A stretch of DNA of 64,000 nucleotides from Bacillota bacterium (GTDB lineage Bacteria; Bacillota; UBA4882; UBA8346). Below are positions 25,736-34,634 of this stretch, in pieces; positions within the stretch are counted from its first letter, which is position 1; the number at the start of each line of letters is the position of its first letter. The position numbers and the translations under genes were made by a program. The notes under the pieces were generated by a model, which had not been told where the DNA came from, searched no databases, and saw only the letters and a list, made by a program, of their open reading frames with translations. The DNA lies in NCBI GenBank assembly GCA_023401925.1, contig JAEXDA010000073.1, positions 1 to 64,000 of the forward strand. The letters run 5' to 3'.

Positions 25736-26989
25736 TTGGCAAAAAATTCCCGTTTCAAGAGGCTTTCATTCATAGGATTGTTGTTGGTTGTGTTGTGTTT
25801 CCTGGGCTGGTGGTGGCAGGGTAATGCCAGAGGCGGCCGGTATCGCGACATCCTTTCGGCATTTTACGTGATGAGCGTGGTCAAAATAAATTATTATCAG
25901 CCGGTCAGTATGGTTGATCTCATGAAGACCTATTGGGAGAAGGGTCAAATTTCGGGCATGCTTCAGTCTTTGCATGATCCGTACACCCGCTTTTTAGACC
26001 GGGATCAGTATTCCGAGCTTAAAAAAGATACCAGCGGATCCTTTGCAGGGATTGGTATTTTTTTTATTGTCAAAGAAGGGGAACTATTAATTTCAAAAGT
26101 GGTGGAAGGTTCACCGAGTGAAAAAGCGGGTTTGCAAGAAGGAGACCGAATCATCGCCATTGGTGAAACGCCTGTTCGTAAAATCAGTGCCGATGTGGCG
26201 ATCGCTAAAATCAGGGGCAAAATTGGCACTGCGGTGACGCTCTTGATTGCCCGGGGTGATGGAAACAAGCGTCAGGAGCTTGAGTTTAAAGTTGAAAGAG
26301 ATAAAATTACCGTTCCCACCGTTGAAATGGATATTCGCCAGGATCCGTTGGTTGGGAAGTATGCGTTTATCAAAATATCCCAATTTGCCGAAACAACTCC
26401 GGATGATTTGGAAAAAGATTTAAGAAAAATCGACAAAATGATTGATTGTCAAGCATTGGTTTTGGACTTACGGGCGAATCCGGGCGGTTCACTGGATGCC
26501 GCCATCAAAGTGGTCAGCGAATTTATTCCGGAGAATACTCCCATTATTCATGTGAAAAGAAGAAATCTGCCTTGGCAGGTTTTATCCTCCGAATATAATG
26601 CCCACCGCTATTTGCCAATGGTAGTGCTGGTCAATAGCTGGAGCGCCAGCGCTTCGGAAATTGTTTCCGGAGCTCTCAAGGATCAAAAACGGGCGATACT
26701 GGTGGGAACCCATACTTTCGGAAAGGATCTAATCCAGGAAGTCAGGGAACTTCCGGGAGGAACTGCCATGACAATCACGATCGCCAGTTATTTGACATCG
26801 GGGAAGGTAAACATTCATAAAAAGGGAGTTCAACCCGACATGGTTGTGGAGATCCCCGGAGCTTTGGATCGTTTGCTGAAACATGGCGACACCGGCCCTT
26901 TCAAGAGAATGAATGAGTTACAGGAGTTGGAAGCTCTCAAAGTATTACAGCTTCATATTTTGCAGCGTCAAAATAAACTGGCAAGCTGA
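25736..26989 (+). CDS. S41-family carboxyl-terminal processing protease
   Basis: 417 aa. N-terminal membrane anchor (about 10-28), PDZ domain (about 100-190) and S41 protease core with catalytic Ser in NSWSASASEI and Lys in FGKDLIQ. Such proteases trim periplasmic or extracytoplasmic proteins, often regulating wall hydrolases. TTG start 14 bp after the EnvC-like stop; the same neighbourhood (envC-ctpA-yibQ) is seen in many diderms. Confidence 0.92.
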   Translation: MAKNSRFKRLSFIGLLLVVLCFLGWWWQGNARGGRYRDILSAFYVMSVVKINYYQPVSMVDLMKTYWEKGQISGMLQSLHDPYTRFLDRDQYSELKKDTSGSFAGIGIFFIVKEGELLISKVVEGSPSEKAGLQEGDRIIAIGETPVRKISADVAIAKIRGKIGTAVTLLIARGDGNKRQELEFKVERDKITVPTVEMDIRQDPLVGKYAFIKISQFAETTPDDLEKDLRKIDKMIDCQALVLDLRANPGGSLDAAIKVVSEFIPENTPIIHVKRRNLPWQVLSSEYNAHRYLPMVVLVNSWSASASEIVSGALKDQKRAILVGTHTFGKDLIQEVRELPGGTAMTITIASYLTSGKVNIHKKGVQPDMVVEIPGALDRLLKHGDTGPFKRMNELQELEALKVLQLHILQRQNKLAS

Positions 26990-27024
26990 TAAGTAACAAT
27001 TGAATCCTGAGAGGAGTGAGGATT

Positions 27025-28374
27025 TTGGGGCCGGAAACGAGAACAGCGAAGACGGCCTTTATTTTTTACCTTGTTTATGCAGCTTTGATTGGGGCGGTTG
27101 CATTATGGTTACCCAAAACCGGACTTTTTCCGCAAAAAGATGCCGGTCATAAGCAACCTCTTGGGAACGGATACCTTGAACAGCTACAATTAAAGCAGCA
27201 GGAGTATCAAAAATCATGGCAAAAAATATTGGCCCATGAGGGGTTTATTCCCAAGGCGGTCTATAAAATACAAAAGAGCCACCAATTAAGGAGAAAAATC
27301 GGTAACAGGCGAATCGAATGGACTTTTTCGGAAAACACCATCGTTTTGCCGAAAGCAGCCGGTAGGAATTCCCTGATCGCTTTGACTTTTAAGTGGAAGG
27401 AACTGGTGCGGCAATCAGGTTTTAATATCCATGGGGGAAAATGGGGATATAGCAACGGTTTACTTTGGGTCAAGCTTGACAGCAGCTTTCCGATGAGACT
27501 CGGGAAAAAATACAGCCCCAGTTTGCCCGTGGAACATCTGACCATGGTTTTGCCGGTAACCGGATTTCAAGGGCGCTTACCCGGTTTGATTCCTGAGTTG
27601 CCTCCCATCATACCGGATTTGGGGCCGCCGCCAACGGAGGCGGTTCCAACCCCCACCCCGGTAAAGGCAAAGGTAGAGGCTGAAGAACAGGCGGCACCGC
27701 TGCGGACTGGAAAAAAGGCTAAGATCGCCATTATTATTGATGATGTTGGTTATGTATTGGAGGCTGCGGATGCGATGCTGAAAGTTCCTGCTCCTTTAAC
27801 CTTCTCGGTGCTGCCCTTCGGTCCTTACAGCCGTAAGTATGCCGAGGCCGCCAAGGAAAGAGGATTTGGGGTTATGCTGCATTTACCGTTGGAACCGATC
27901 AATCCGAGCGCTAACCCCGGTCCGGGGGTTATTAAACGCAGTTTTAGTGAAGCAGAGGTTGCGGCTGGGCTCCAAAAAGATTTGGAACAGGTTCCGGAAG
28001 CGACGGGGATCAATAATCATGAAGGCTCCGCCGGGACTAGCGACCCCCGTTTAATGGAGATTTTAATGAAGGAGATCAAAAAACGCGGGCTATTTTTCGT
28101 GGATAGCATGACGGCATCAACTTCCGTAGCGGCCCAATATGCCCGGAACAATCAAATACCCTGTACCAAACGGAAAGTTTTTATTGATAACCAAACCGAC
28201 CTGATGAGTAAAAAGGCGGCGTTACGGGTATTGATGAAAATCGCGCTCCGGGAGGGGGAGGCTGTCGGAATCGGCCATGTACGGAAAAATACGGCCCAAG
28301 CCATTATTGAAATGCTTCCCGAGTTCGCCAAGGCCGGAATTGAAGTGGTGCCGGTGGCGGAGTTGGTGAGGTAA
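27025..28374 (+). CDS. Divergent polysaccharide deacetylase (YibQ family)
   Basis: 449 aa from TTG 27025 (GAGGAG 8 bases upstream; a GTG at 27016 lies in that RBS). One N-terminal span (about 10-30), a variable middle, a Pro-rich linker (about 190-225), then the divergent polysaccharide deacetylase domain: KIAIIIDDVGY, LHLPLEP, GINNHEGSAGTSD. Extracytoplasmic. E. coli YibQ also follows envC; the substrate is unsettled. Last gene of the ftsEX operon. Confidence 0.9.
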   Translation: MGPETRTAKTAFIFYLVYAALIGAVALWLPKTGLFPQKDAGHKQPLGNGYLEQLQLKQQEYQKSWQKILAHEGFIPKAVYKIQKSHQLRRKIGNRRIEWTFSENTIVLPKAAGRNSLIALTFKWKELVRQSGFNIHGGKWGYSNGLLWVKLDSSFPMRLGKKYSPSLPVEHLTMVLPVTGFQGRLPGLIPELPPIIPDLGPPPTEAVPTPTPVKAKVEAEEQAAPLRTGKKAKIAIIIDDVGYVLEAADAMLKVPAPLTFSVLPFGPYSRKYAEAAKERGFGVMLHLPLEPINPSANPGPGVIKRSFSEAEVAAGLQKDLEQVPEATGINNHEGSAGTSDPRLMEILMKEIKKRGLFFVDSMTASTSVAAQYARNNQIPCTKRKVFIDNQTDLMSKKAALRVLMKIALREGEAVGIGHVRKNTAQAIIEMLPEFAKAGIEVVPVAELVR

Positions 28375-29200
28375 ACTGTGTATAGGTTTTCAAAAAGATG
28401 TTACGAATGAAGAAAGTTGAAACATTAAACTGTAGATAAAGCATCCTGGGCCACCTTTTGTCCAGGGGTCGAGCGGGCGACCCCTAGGACCTATCCGCCC
28501 GCCGGGGAGGTAGCTCCCCGGACCCCTGTCATAGCTCCTCACATCCATGTTCGGAGTAGGAGTTTTTGATTTAATGACGCTGCCCTCGTGGCAGCGTCTT
28601 CTATATAGTTCTGAGGGCCGACGGCAGTTTTTCCTCCTAGAAAAGATGCCGCGCCGCCGCCTTCCTTGGCGGCGGTTATTGTGGATTCAAGTTGCTATTT
28701 ATTATTCTACCGCCAAATTTTGTAGGATGCATAACATATAAGGGTTCAAAAAATCATGGTTATGAATTTTATCGATCGGCTACATTTTTTTCATCATGGT
28801 CATTTTCAGATAACGGTTTATCAGCTTATCCAGTTTGATACTACAGGATAAAACGTAGCATCGAAGATGTCGCTAGAATCAGTCTAGCCGCAGGCATCAT
28901 AAGCTTCCTGGAGCTGTTGGGCGTCCTCGGCTTTAAAAAAGCCGGCGGCTATTTTTTGTTCCAATAATTTGATAGTTTTGGGATTGATTTTTCGCATGGT
29001 TTTTTGAATCAATCGTTACGAGTTGCCAATGGATAAATTGAAGAGAATTTAAATATCGAACTCTAAACGATTCCCCCCATTTCTCATATGGATTTATTAT
29101 AGTATAATAAAAATAGTTGAAATTTTTGGCAATACGAAACCAGGGCACAAAGATGGGCTACTGTGTCTTGACTTTGTGTGCTAATTTTCTGAATAATAAT
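28375..29200. other. Gene-free stretch with hairpins and a small antisense ORF
   Basis: Holds the GC-rich hairpin cluster at 28464-28675. Downstream, a 38-codon frame on the minus strand (28997 to 28881, MRKINPKTIKLLEQKIAAG...) looks protein-like but has no RBS; it may be a fragment. The rest is AT-rich without a recognised signal. Confidence 0.45.
28464..28675. repeat. Cluster of four strong GC-rich stem-loops
   Basis: AGGGGTC/GACCCCT (28464-28485), CCGGGGAG/CTCCCCGG (28502-28521), GACGCTGCC/GGCAGCGTC (28576-28598) and CCGCCGCC/GGCGGCGG (28654-28675), all perfect. A CTCCT/AGGAG + TTTTT unit (about 28535-28567) may be a terminator for the ftsEX operon. Much richer in GC than its surroundings; possibly a structured RNA or decayed mobile DNA. 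Confidence 0.55.
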
Positions 29201-29229
29201 ATTTTGGACTATATTTTATGTTCATTATA

Positions 29230-29274
29230 TAGTTAAAATAACTAAAAGTCAAGAGGTTATAGTTAATATGACTA
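29230..29274 (+). promoter_or_regulatory. Operator pair for the XRE-type repressor
   Basis: TAGTTA-AAA-TAACTA at 29230-29244 (perfect dyad) and TAGTTA-ATA-TGACTA at 29260-29274 (one mismatch), 30 bp apart. The second covers the ATG of the repressor gene. This is a typical autoregulatory layout. Confidence 0.7.
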
Positions 29275-29771
29275 AAGAAAATTTGAATTCGCGTATTCGT
29301 TATATACGAGATTACCTTAAGCTAAACCAAATTGACTTTAGTGCAGAAATTGGTATGAGTCAATCGGAGTATTCCAAAATTGAATTGGGTAAAGTGAAGC
29401 CTTCTAAAACAGTTCTTTATGCTATGATGGCTCAGTTTGCAATCAATCCGGATTGGATTACCACCGGAGAAGGAGAAATGTTCCTTTCCGCCGAGGAATA
29501 TCTTAATAACGGAATAAGGCTGCTCGGCAAAGAAAAAATTGATCAACAATTGATAAAGCTTTGCAATGATCCCCAATTCTTAGAATTACAAGAGATGGTG
29601 GCGGTTGGAAATGGTAAAGGCGACCTTGATCCGAAGTTAGAGGCTTATTTGCAATATATCGTCAAAAAGTGGCGTCAGGGGGATCAAGCCGTTCAGAGTT
29701 GGTTATTGATACAGCTAAGCATAGCATTCCGGGAAGTTGCGGAGGAGAATAAGGAAAAAGGTTTAGAATAA
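29268..29771 (+). CDS. XRE-family (phage-type) transcriptional repressor
   Basis: 167 aa. Helix-turn-helix at residues about 8-62 (LNQIDFSAEIGMSQSEYSKIELG), followed by the NPDWITTGEGEMF segment common in phage cI-like regulators. The C-terminal half is unfamiliar and lacks a LexA-type peptidase motif. Dyads at its start suggest autorepression. No other phage gene is adjacent, so it is probably a stranded accessory regulator. Confidence 0.85.
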   Translation: MTKENLNSRIRYIRDYLKLNQIDFSAEIGMSQSEYSKIELGKVKPSKTVLYAMMAQFAINPDWITTGEGEMFLSAEEYLNNGIRLLGKEKIDQQLIKLCNDPQFLELQEMVAVGNGKGDLDPKLEAYLQYIVKKWRQGDQAVQSWLLIQLSIAFREVAEENKEKGLE

Positions 29772-30420
29772 ATTGGAAATTATACGGGATTACCACCAAA
29801 AAGCAGTTCATCCTTTAAGAGCTCTTTACGGAGGATGAAGATTTCTTCTTATATTCATTTATACCCCATATCCTCACACATGCCCCAGCGTTCGATATTC
29901 ATTTGATCTATGGTAGGATATGGAGGCATAACGATTAACGCGATGGGTGCGAAGGTCCGGACGATGACCGCGGGGTACTGGGCGGTAAAAAAAAAGATTG
30001 AGGCGATAAGCGCGTAGACAGGAGCGATAGGAGAAGTCCTCCTCCACGAAGAATCGCGGAAATTGGTTATTGGGGAGGAGAAGTGGGAAGCCGGTATTTC
30101 TATCCCGGTCAGAAAAAAGAAGGCCGTCTGCGCCGCCAACGCCCTCACCCCCGGGGAAGATTCGAAGCAGCGGCCCTCCCCCATGGACGGGGAAAATCCG
30201 CTATGTCAGAACAGCAAAGATTAGCCGATCCCCGGAGGGGATTTAGAATTTTTTAAATTACCTAGCCGTGCGGTTTTAACCCGCGGCGGACAGAACAAGC
30301 ATTAATATTCTTCTGAATATTCTATTATTTATTAGAGATGTGGGTAATGTTTAGCCGTGAAACGGGAGAGGGCAGGCGGCATTGAATCGACAGTGGGGTG
30401 AGGGCTCGGCTATGTACACC
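29772..30420. other. Spacer with possible decayed coding sequence
   Basis: From ATG 29944 a plus-strand frame reads sensibly (VRTMTAGYWAVKKKIEAISA), meets a TAG near 30018, and continues sensibly to about 30219 (GEVLLHEESRKLVIGEEKWE). This looks like a pseudogene of an unrecognised protein, more GC-rich than the flanks. It is followed by repeat copy 2 and an AATATTC/GAATATT hairpin. Confidence 0.35.
30224..30290 (+). repeat. Two-hairpin intergenic repeat, copy 2
   Basis: Second copy of the element at 47-114: same two stem-loops and same order, about 85 percent identical by eye, differing mainly in the linker and at one unpaired position of the second stem. Confidence 0.6.
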
Positions 30421-31659
30421 TTACCCAGCACGGTGTCTCTTCCCGGCGAGAACCGGAATCATCAACAAAAAGGTTGTCAAGCCGCAGGCTAAAAAGCCCA
30501 TGCCGCCGCCCCAGTGTTCCATGACTGTTCCGGCATAAAAGTTTCCGATCGGGGTGGAACCCTGATTCAAAAATGAATAAACACTCATCACCCTGCCGCG
30601 GTATTCATCGCTAGACTTCAGCTGAAAAATGGAGTTGGCCGTGTTGATGAAGGTCAGATTCATCCAGCCGATAGCGGCGACCAGAAGGATGCAAACCCAA
30701 TATTGTCTTGTGAAAGCGGTGATCATCTGTAAGAGGGCGGTACCCAAGCCGTCGAAAAACAACAAGCCTTCTTTCACGCCCTTTTTACTGATGGTAGCCA
30801 TGACCAGTGCGCCGCAAAGTGAACCGACTCCGGCGGCAGACATTAAAGTGGTGTAAGCGTAAGCGCCTTTTTGCAAAGCAGTTTTGGCAAATACCGGAAT
30901 CACCACATCGTTGTTCATGGCAAAAGTGCAAACCACGGCCATGATTAGCACATTACTGGTTAAAGTCCGGTCTTTCCTGATATATTGAATCCCTTCCTTG
31001 ATTTCTTGCAACATATGGCGGTGATTTCGTTGAACGACGAGGTCGGGGGTATGGATTAGCAAAATTCCCCAGAGGACCGCGATATAACTAAGGCCATCTA
31101 GAAAAAAGCAAAAGACCGGACCGAATTTGACAATGACAATGCCTGAGATGGCCGGTCCGACGATTTTAGCCAGGTTTACGATGGTCGAGTTGAGAGAGAC
31201 GGCGTTCATCAAGTCCTTCCGTCCCACCATTTCAATGAAGAAAGATTGCCGGGCCGGCATGTCCAAGGTCTGGGTCAGACCGAAAAGAGCGCTCAAAATC
31301 AGAACGTGCCAGTATTGAACCACATGGAAATAGGTCAGAGCGGTCAAAATAAAAGCTTGCAGCATGAACACAGTCTGGGTCAGCAGCAGAATTTTTTTCT
31401 TCGGAAAACGATCGACGAAAACACCGGCAAAGAGGGTAAACAGCATCATGGGGAGAAATTGGCAGACCCCCAGAATGCCGACTAACAGGGGTGAGTGGGT
31501 CAGGGTATAAACCAGCCATACCTGGGCGGTTCTTTGCATCCAGGTACCGGTCAAGGATATCCATTGACCGATCCAGAAGTTGCGAAAATTTTTGTATTTT
31601 AATGAGGAAAAGGTGGTGCTGAGCGTTGTGGCAATTTTAATGTTCATGACTCCCGGCAT
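30421..31659 (-). CDS. MFS transporter (MFS_3, EntS-like)
   Basis: 412 aa, about 11-12 membrane spans. Conserved MFS loop DRFPKKKILL after span 2 and the opening KYKNFRNFWIGQWISLTGTWMQ typical of the MFS_3 exporters (siderophore, macrolide or multidrug efflux). Substrate unknown. Single gene with its own possible promoter. Start could also be ATG 31647. Confidence 0.88.
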   Translation of the reverse strand: MPGVMNIKIATTLSTTFSSLKYKNFRNFWIGQWISLTGTWMQRTAQVWLVYTLTHSPLLVGILGVCQFLPMMLFTLFAGVFVDRFPKKKILLLTQTVFMLQAFILTALTYFHVVQYWHVLILSALFGLTQTLDMPARQSFFIEMVGRKDLMNAVSLNSTIVNLAKIVGPAISGIVIVKFGPVFCFFLDGLSYIAVLWGILLIHTPDLVVQRNHRHMLQEIKEGIQYIRKDRTLTSNVLIMAVVCTFAMNNDVVIPVFAKTALQKGAYAYTTLMSAAGVGSLCGALVMATISKKGVKEGLLFFDGLGTALLQMITAFTRQYWVCILLVAAIGWMNLTFINTANSIFQLKSSDEYRGRVMSVYSFLNQGSTPIGNFYAGTVMEHWGGGMGFLACGLTTFLLMIPVLAGKRHRAG

Positions 31660-31778
31660 CGCGTCCTAACGTAGAAGAGAAAATCCCTGATTTTTGGGGA
31701 AACCGTTCCGGGCTCCCTCTTGACGAAGATTTTCGTTTGAACCATTCTTAATATCTATTTTATGAGACGATAAGTAAT

Positions 31779-31807
31779 ATTATATACTTTGAAACAGCGG
31801 TATACAA
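31779..31807 (-). promoter_or_regulatory. Possible promoter for the MFS transporter
   Basis: Minus strand: TTGTAT (31807-31802), 17-base spacer, TATAAT (31784-31779). Weak -35. Confidence 0.4.
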
Positions 31808-32265
31808 GTATCCGGAATAGCGACCCATTATCAAACCAAGCAATTGATCAACCGGAATTTCCTCAACTCACGGTTTGAGCGATGCCCAAGAAAAAGGTTT
31901 TAAGAAAAAAGCCTGCTGAAGCTGGTATCCGGAAGGCACTTTCATTTCATGCGGCGCTGTTGCCAGACCCGCGTTTTTTGTTTTGGATGTTTTTTTGCAT
32001 TTCCCGCCGAAAAACATAAAAAGAGGGGAGAAATGATTTTATGAATGAAGAAAACAATATTGCTGATGGGAGAAATGATTTTGCAGCTTGGCAAAACAAT
32101 ATTATCGATGGAAGAATTCATGTTGTGAATGAGCAAAACAATATTGCCGGTGGGAAAAATGATTTTACAGATCAGCAAAATCATTTCTTCCTTGGAAAAA
32201 GGAATTTGATCCGTTGTAAGCGGGGTCAATCCGGGTCATGGACGAAGGAGGTGAGTTCTTTTACG
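31808..32265. other. Spacer with tandem repeat
   Basis: No firm gene. A 45-codon plus-strand frame near 31879 (MPKKKVLRKKPAEAG...) lacks an RBS. The main content is the 42-bp tandem repeat at 32030-32197. Confidence 0.4.
32030..32197 (+). repeat. Four tandem 42-bp repeats
   Basis: Units start at 32030, 32072, 32114 and 32156; each begins near GAAATGATTTT, carries CAAAACAATATT, and ends GATGGGA-like. 42 bp equals 14 codons, so reading frame is kept through the array. Units are degenerate, the last most. Confidence 0.75.
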
Positions 32266-32271
32266 AGTTGA
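32041..32271 (+). CDS. Possible small repeat protein
   Basis: 76 aa built from 14-residue units of the form xxQNNIxDGRNDF, Asn/Gln-rich. GAGGGGAG lies about 10 bases before ATG 32041. The C terminus runs into repeat copy B. The repeat unit is a whole number of codons, which favours coding, but the minus strand is also open here; uncertain. Confidence 0.33.
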   Translation: MNEENNIADGRNDFAAWQNNIIDGRIHVVNEQNNIAGGKNDFTDQQNHFFLGKRNLIRCKRGQSGSWTKEVSSFTS

Positions 32272-32371
32272 GCGTATCGTAAATGGCAATCAGAAATGGG
32301 GGAAGATACGCTCTATTTAAGTAAAACGTTCACAATCATTGAGTAGTTATTTTTAGAGAACGTTTTACTAG
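32265..32371. repeat. Two-hairpin repeat (AGAGCGTATC / TAAAACGTTC), copy B
   Basis: GAGCGTATC (32270-32278) with GATACGCTC (32305-32313), TAAAACGTTC (32322-32331) with GAACGTTTTA (32358-32367). Arms identical to copy A while the loops differ by indels and substitutions, which suggests constraint on the arms. Confidence 0.75.
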
Positions 32372-32405
32372 TTACAGGAGTCACCGGGATCAGGCCTTCA
32401 TTTAA

Positions 32406-32960
32406 CTAATTTAAATTTTTACCCACCGCTTCAGCTTCCTCTAAAATCTTAGACTGCCGCAGAATATCGTCTTTTTCATGTAAGTCACCGGCAACAATAT
32501 TCCCGGCATTTTTCATCTCGAAGTAACCGAAAAATTGATTCAAATATTCCGTCACATTGCTAAATGCCGCTGCGGGCGCACCGCTACATGTTACGGTGAT
32601 GTACTTTTTCCCCGGTAAGCGTTTGGCAGTCAGATCGGGCTTCAGAAATGGGCGTAATCGGTCCAGAAAATTTTTGGTCACTCCGCTAACTTGCAACATA
32701 TAGATGGGTGTTCCCACAATCAGGCAGTCTGCCTTTGCGATTTGGGGTAAAAGGTCAGTCAACTTGTCATCCATTGAACAAAAATCGACCTTTTCGAATT
32801 GACAAGCATCACAGGCGATACATCCCTTGTGATTCATCTCCAATAAATTATAAACATCAACTTCATGTCCGCTTGCCTTTGCGCCTTTACAAACAGCATT
32901 AACTATTTTTGCCGTATTTCCATCTTTTCTGGAACTCCCCACAAATGCGATGACTTTCAT
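32406..32960 (-). CDS. Flavodoxin-fold NAD(P)H-dependent FMN reductase family protein
   Basis: 184 aa. N-terminal FVGSSRKDGNTAKI is the FMN phosphate-binding loop; GTPIYMLQVSG and the CxxCxxxxxxFC segment (CIACDACQFEKVDFC) are as in multimeric flavodoxin WrbA-like/iron-sulfur flavoproteins. Start ATG 32960 has GGAGGA at good spacing; the ATG two codons earlier is too close. Probably a quinone/nitro or electron-transfer reductase; could bind an Fe-S cluster. Downstream of an SDR gene on the same strand. Confidence 0.85.
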   Translation of the reverse strand: MKVIAFVGSSRKDGNTAKIVNAVCKGAKASGHEVDVYNLLEMNHKGCIACDACQFEKVDFCSMDDKLTDLLPQIAKADCLIVGTPIYMLQVSGVTKNFLDRLRPFLKPDLTAKRLPGKKYITVTCSGAPAAAFSNVTEYLNQFFGYFEMKNAGNIVAGDLHEKDDILRQSKILEEAEAVGKNLN

Positions 32961-33044
32961 CCTCATTCCTCCTGTTTTACTTTACAATTCGGGATACCAT
33001 TAGTTGTAATCAGTTGAATAGAACATCGAGTGACCAGGCGAAGG

Positions 33045-33806
33045 TTATTCAATCGAAGCCTTCATGGCGTGATACATCTTTGCTGAGTACTCGTCAATTT
33101 GATCCCGCGACATCCGTAAGCGATCAGCGGAAGTACTGTATCCGATTTCCGTCTTGCCTGCTTCCAATCCTTTAAAAATGCCGTCAGCGAAGGCGTTTAA
33201 CGGTTCAACTTGTGTTTTTAGCCAGGTTCCGTTTAAGTCCGTATCGACTGCCGGCGGAGCTACTTCGATCACTTCGACGGAGGTGGCTGAAAGCTGGTAT
33301 CTCAGGCTCATCGTAAAAGAATGAAGCGCCGCTTTGGTAGCCGAATAAATCGGAGTCACAGCCAGCGGAGTAAAGGCCAGCCCGGATGTGACGTTAATAA
33401 TCGCCGCCGCTTCTTTTTCAGCAAAGATGGGGGCGAACAGCATGGAAAGATGAAGCGGCGCTTCCAGGTTGGCTGTGATTTCTTTGGCGAAGTAGCCCCA
33501 GTTCTTCTTCACATCCGCTTTTAACACATTAAAACGCTGTAGAATTCCGGCATTGTTGACTAATCCATTGATCTCCGGGAAATGGGCGGTTACCCATTCA
33601 AATAATGCTATACGCTCGGATTCTATCGTCAAATCGCATACCCTGGTAATGATGCCCGGGAAAATTTCTTTGCCTTTTTGAAGTGCGTTTTCACGCCGGC
33701 CGCAGATAATGACTTGATTCCCTCGCTTGATAAAGCGTTCTGCAAAGGATAGCCCGATTCCGGAACCTCCACCCGTAATGAGGATGGTGTTTCCCGAAAG
33801 TTTCAT
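33045..33806 (-). CDS. Short-chain dehydrogenase/reductase (DltE-like)
   Basis: 253 aa. Cofactor motif GGGSGIG (residues about 12-18), NNAG at about 85, catalytic Ser...YSATK at about 150-157. Closest in style to DltE/YvaG-type oxidoreductases. Start ATG 33806 has AGAGGTGG upstream; an earlier in-frame ATG (33824) lacks one. Substrate unknown. Confidence 0.9.
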   Translation of the reverse strand: MKLSGNTILITGGGSGIGLSFAERFIKRGNQVIICGRRENALQKGKEIFPGIITRVCDLTIESERIALFEWVTAHFPEINGLVNNAGILQRFNVLKADVKKNWGYFAKEITANLEAPLHLSMLFAPIFAEKEAAAIINVTSGLAFTPLAVTPIYSATKAALHSFTMSLRYQLSATSVEVIEVAPPAVDTDLNGTWLKTQVEPLNAFADGIFKGLEAGKTEIGYSTSADRLRMSRDQIDEYSAKMYHAMKASIE

Positions 33807-33852
33807 ATCATTTCCACCTCTCATGGATGCCTAAATGCTACCTCACTCCCAG

Positions 33853-33900
33853 CCTCTCTCCAAATGTTGTCGGTTCAAGAAGTTTTTTCATGGAGAGAGG
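33853..33900. repeat. Inverted repeat between O-methyltransferase and SDR genes
   Basis: CCTCTCTCCA (33853-33862) and TGGAGAGAGG (33891-33900), 28-base loop, perfect arms. No T run. Possibly an operator or mRNA hairpin ahead of the SDR gene. Confidence 0.45.
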
Positions 33901-33989
33901 TGTATCGCCCGAAACGTCAGCCTACTCCTTTGAAGCGGCACGTTTTCCGACGAAGGCGAGGATGAGGATAAATAGGCTTTTTTAAGTCT

Positions 33990-34634
33990 TCAGTTTGGTT
34001 TTTTTACCGCTACCGTCAAGCCGTCCCCGATCGGCAGCAAAGTGCTTTCAAATTGTAGACAACCGGCAATGCTTTTATTGAATGCATCCAATGACTTACA
34101 TATGGAGGCCCAATCGCCGAATCCGGAACCAAAATCAAATACCGGAAAGAGTGTATCCTCAGCAAGGAGCAATCCACCCGGCTTAAGCAACCTGCTATAG
34201 TCCTCCAGCATTTCGTGGTAGAGGCTTTTATCACCGACATCCTGGAAAATCAGATCGAACTCTTCGTTCATACCTGAGATGATGGTGCGCGCATCACCGG
34301 TTCTAACCTCAATCTGCTCTTTGACCCCTTCCCGTTCAAAATTTTTAACCGCTTGCCCGGCTATGTCCGGGTCAAGTTCAATGGTGACGATTTTACCGCC
34401 ATAATGTTTCATCGCCTTGGCCATCATAACAGTTGAAAAACCGATACTGGTACCGATCTCCAGAATCTTTCCGGGCTTTGCCACCATGATTAAAACTTGC
34501 AGCATTCTGGCGACATCGTCATCCACAACCGGTCCGAAATTTTTCAATTCTGTATTCCCAATATATTGTCTTTGCGTTAAATTCCTTTTTTCATATAAGC
34601 TTTCAATATAGGCGCCAGCCTTTTCAAATTCCAA
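33990..34634 (-). CDS. O-methyltransferase, class I SAM-dependent (YrrM/CCoAOMT-like)
   Basis: 214 aa from TTG 34634, chosen because AGGAGG lies 9 bases upstream and the length then fits the family; the long frame from 34748 adds 38 unlikely residues. Motif I is ILEIGTSIGFSTVMMAKAM, then VTIELDP and the FDLIFQDVGDK segment where metal-binding Asp is expected. Substrate unknown. Confidence 0.85.
   Translation of the reverse strand: MEFEKAGAYIESLYEKRNLTQRQYIGNTELKNFGPVVDDDVARMLQVLIMVAKPGKILEIGTSIGFSTVMMAKAMKHYGGKIVTIELDPDIAGQAVKNFEREGVKEQIEVRTGDARTIISGMNEEFDLIFQDVGDKSLYHEMLEDYSRLLKPGGLLLAEDTLFPVFDFGSGFGDWASICKSLDAFNKSIAGCLQFESTLLPIGDGLTVAVKKPN

Noticed and set aside
28464..28675. CRISPR array or integron attC sites
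   Set aside because: The four hairpins are all different and lack regular spacing or attC core sequences.
28547..28741. 64-codon frame through the hairpin cluster
   Set aside because: Arg/Leu-rich product arises from the GC-rich palindromes; no RBS.
29855..30184. 109-codon minus-strand frame
   Set aside because: Opposite strand of a region that reads better as a broken plus-strand gene; no RBS.
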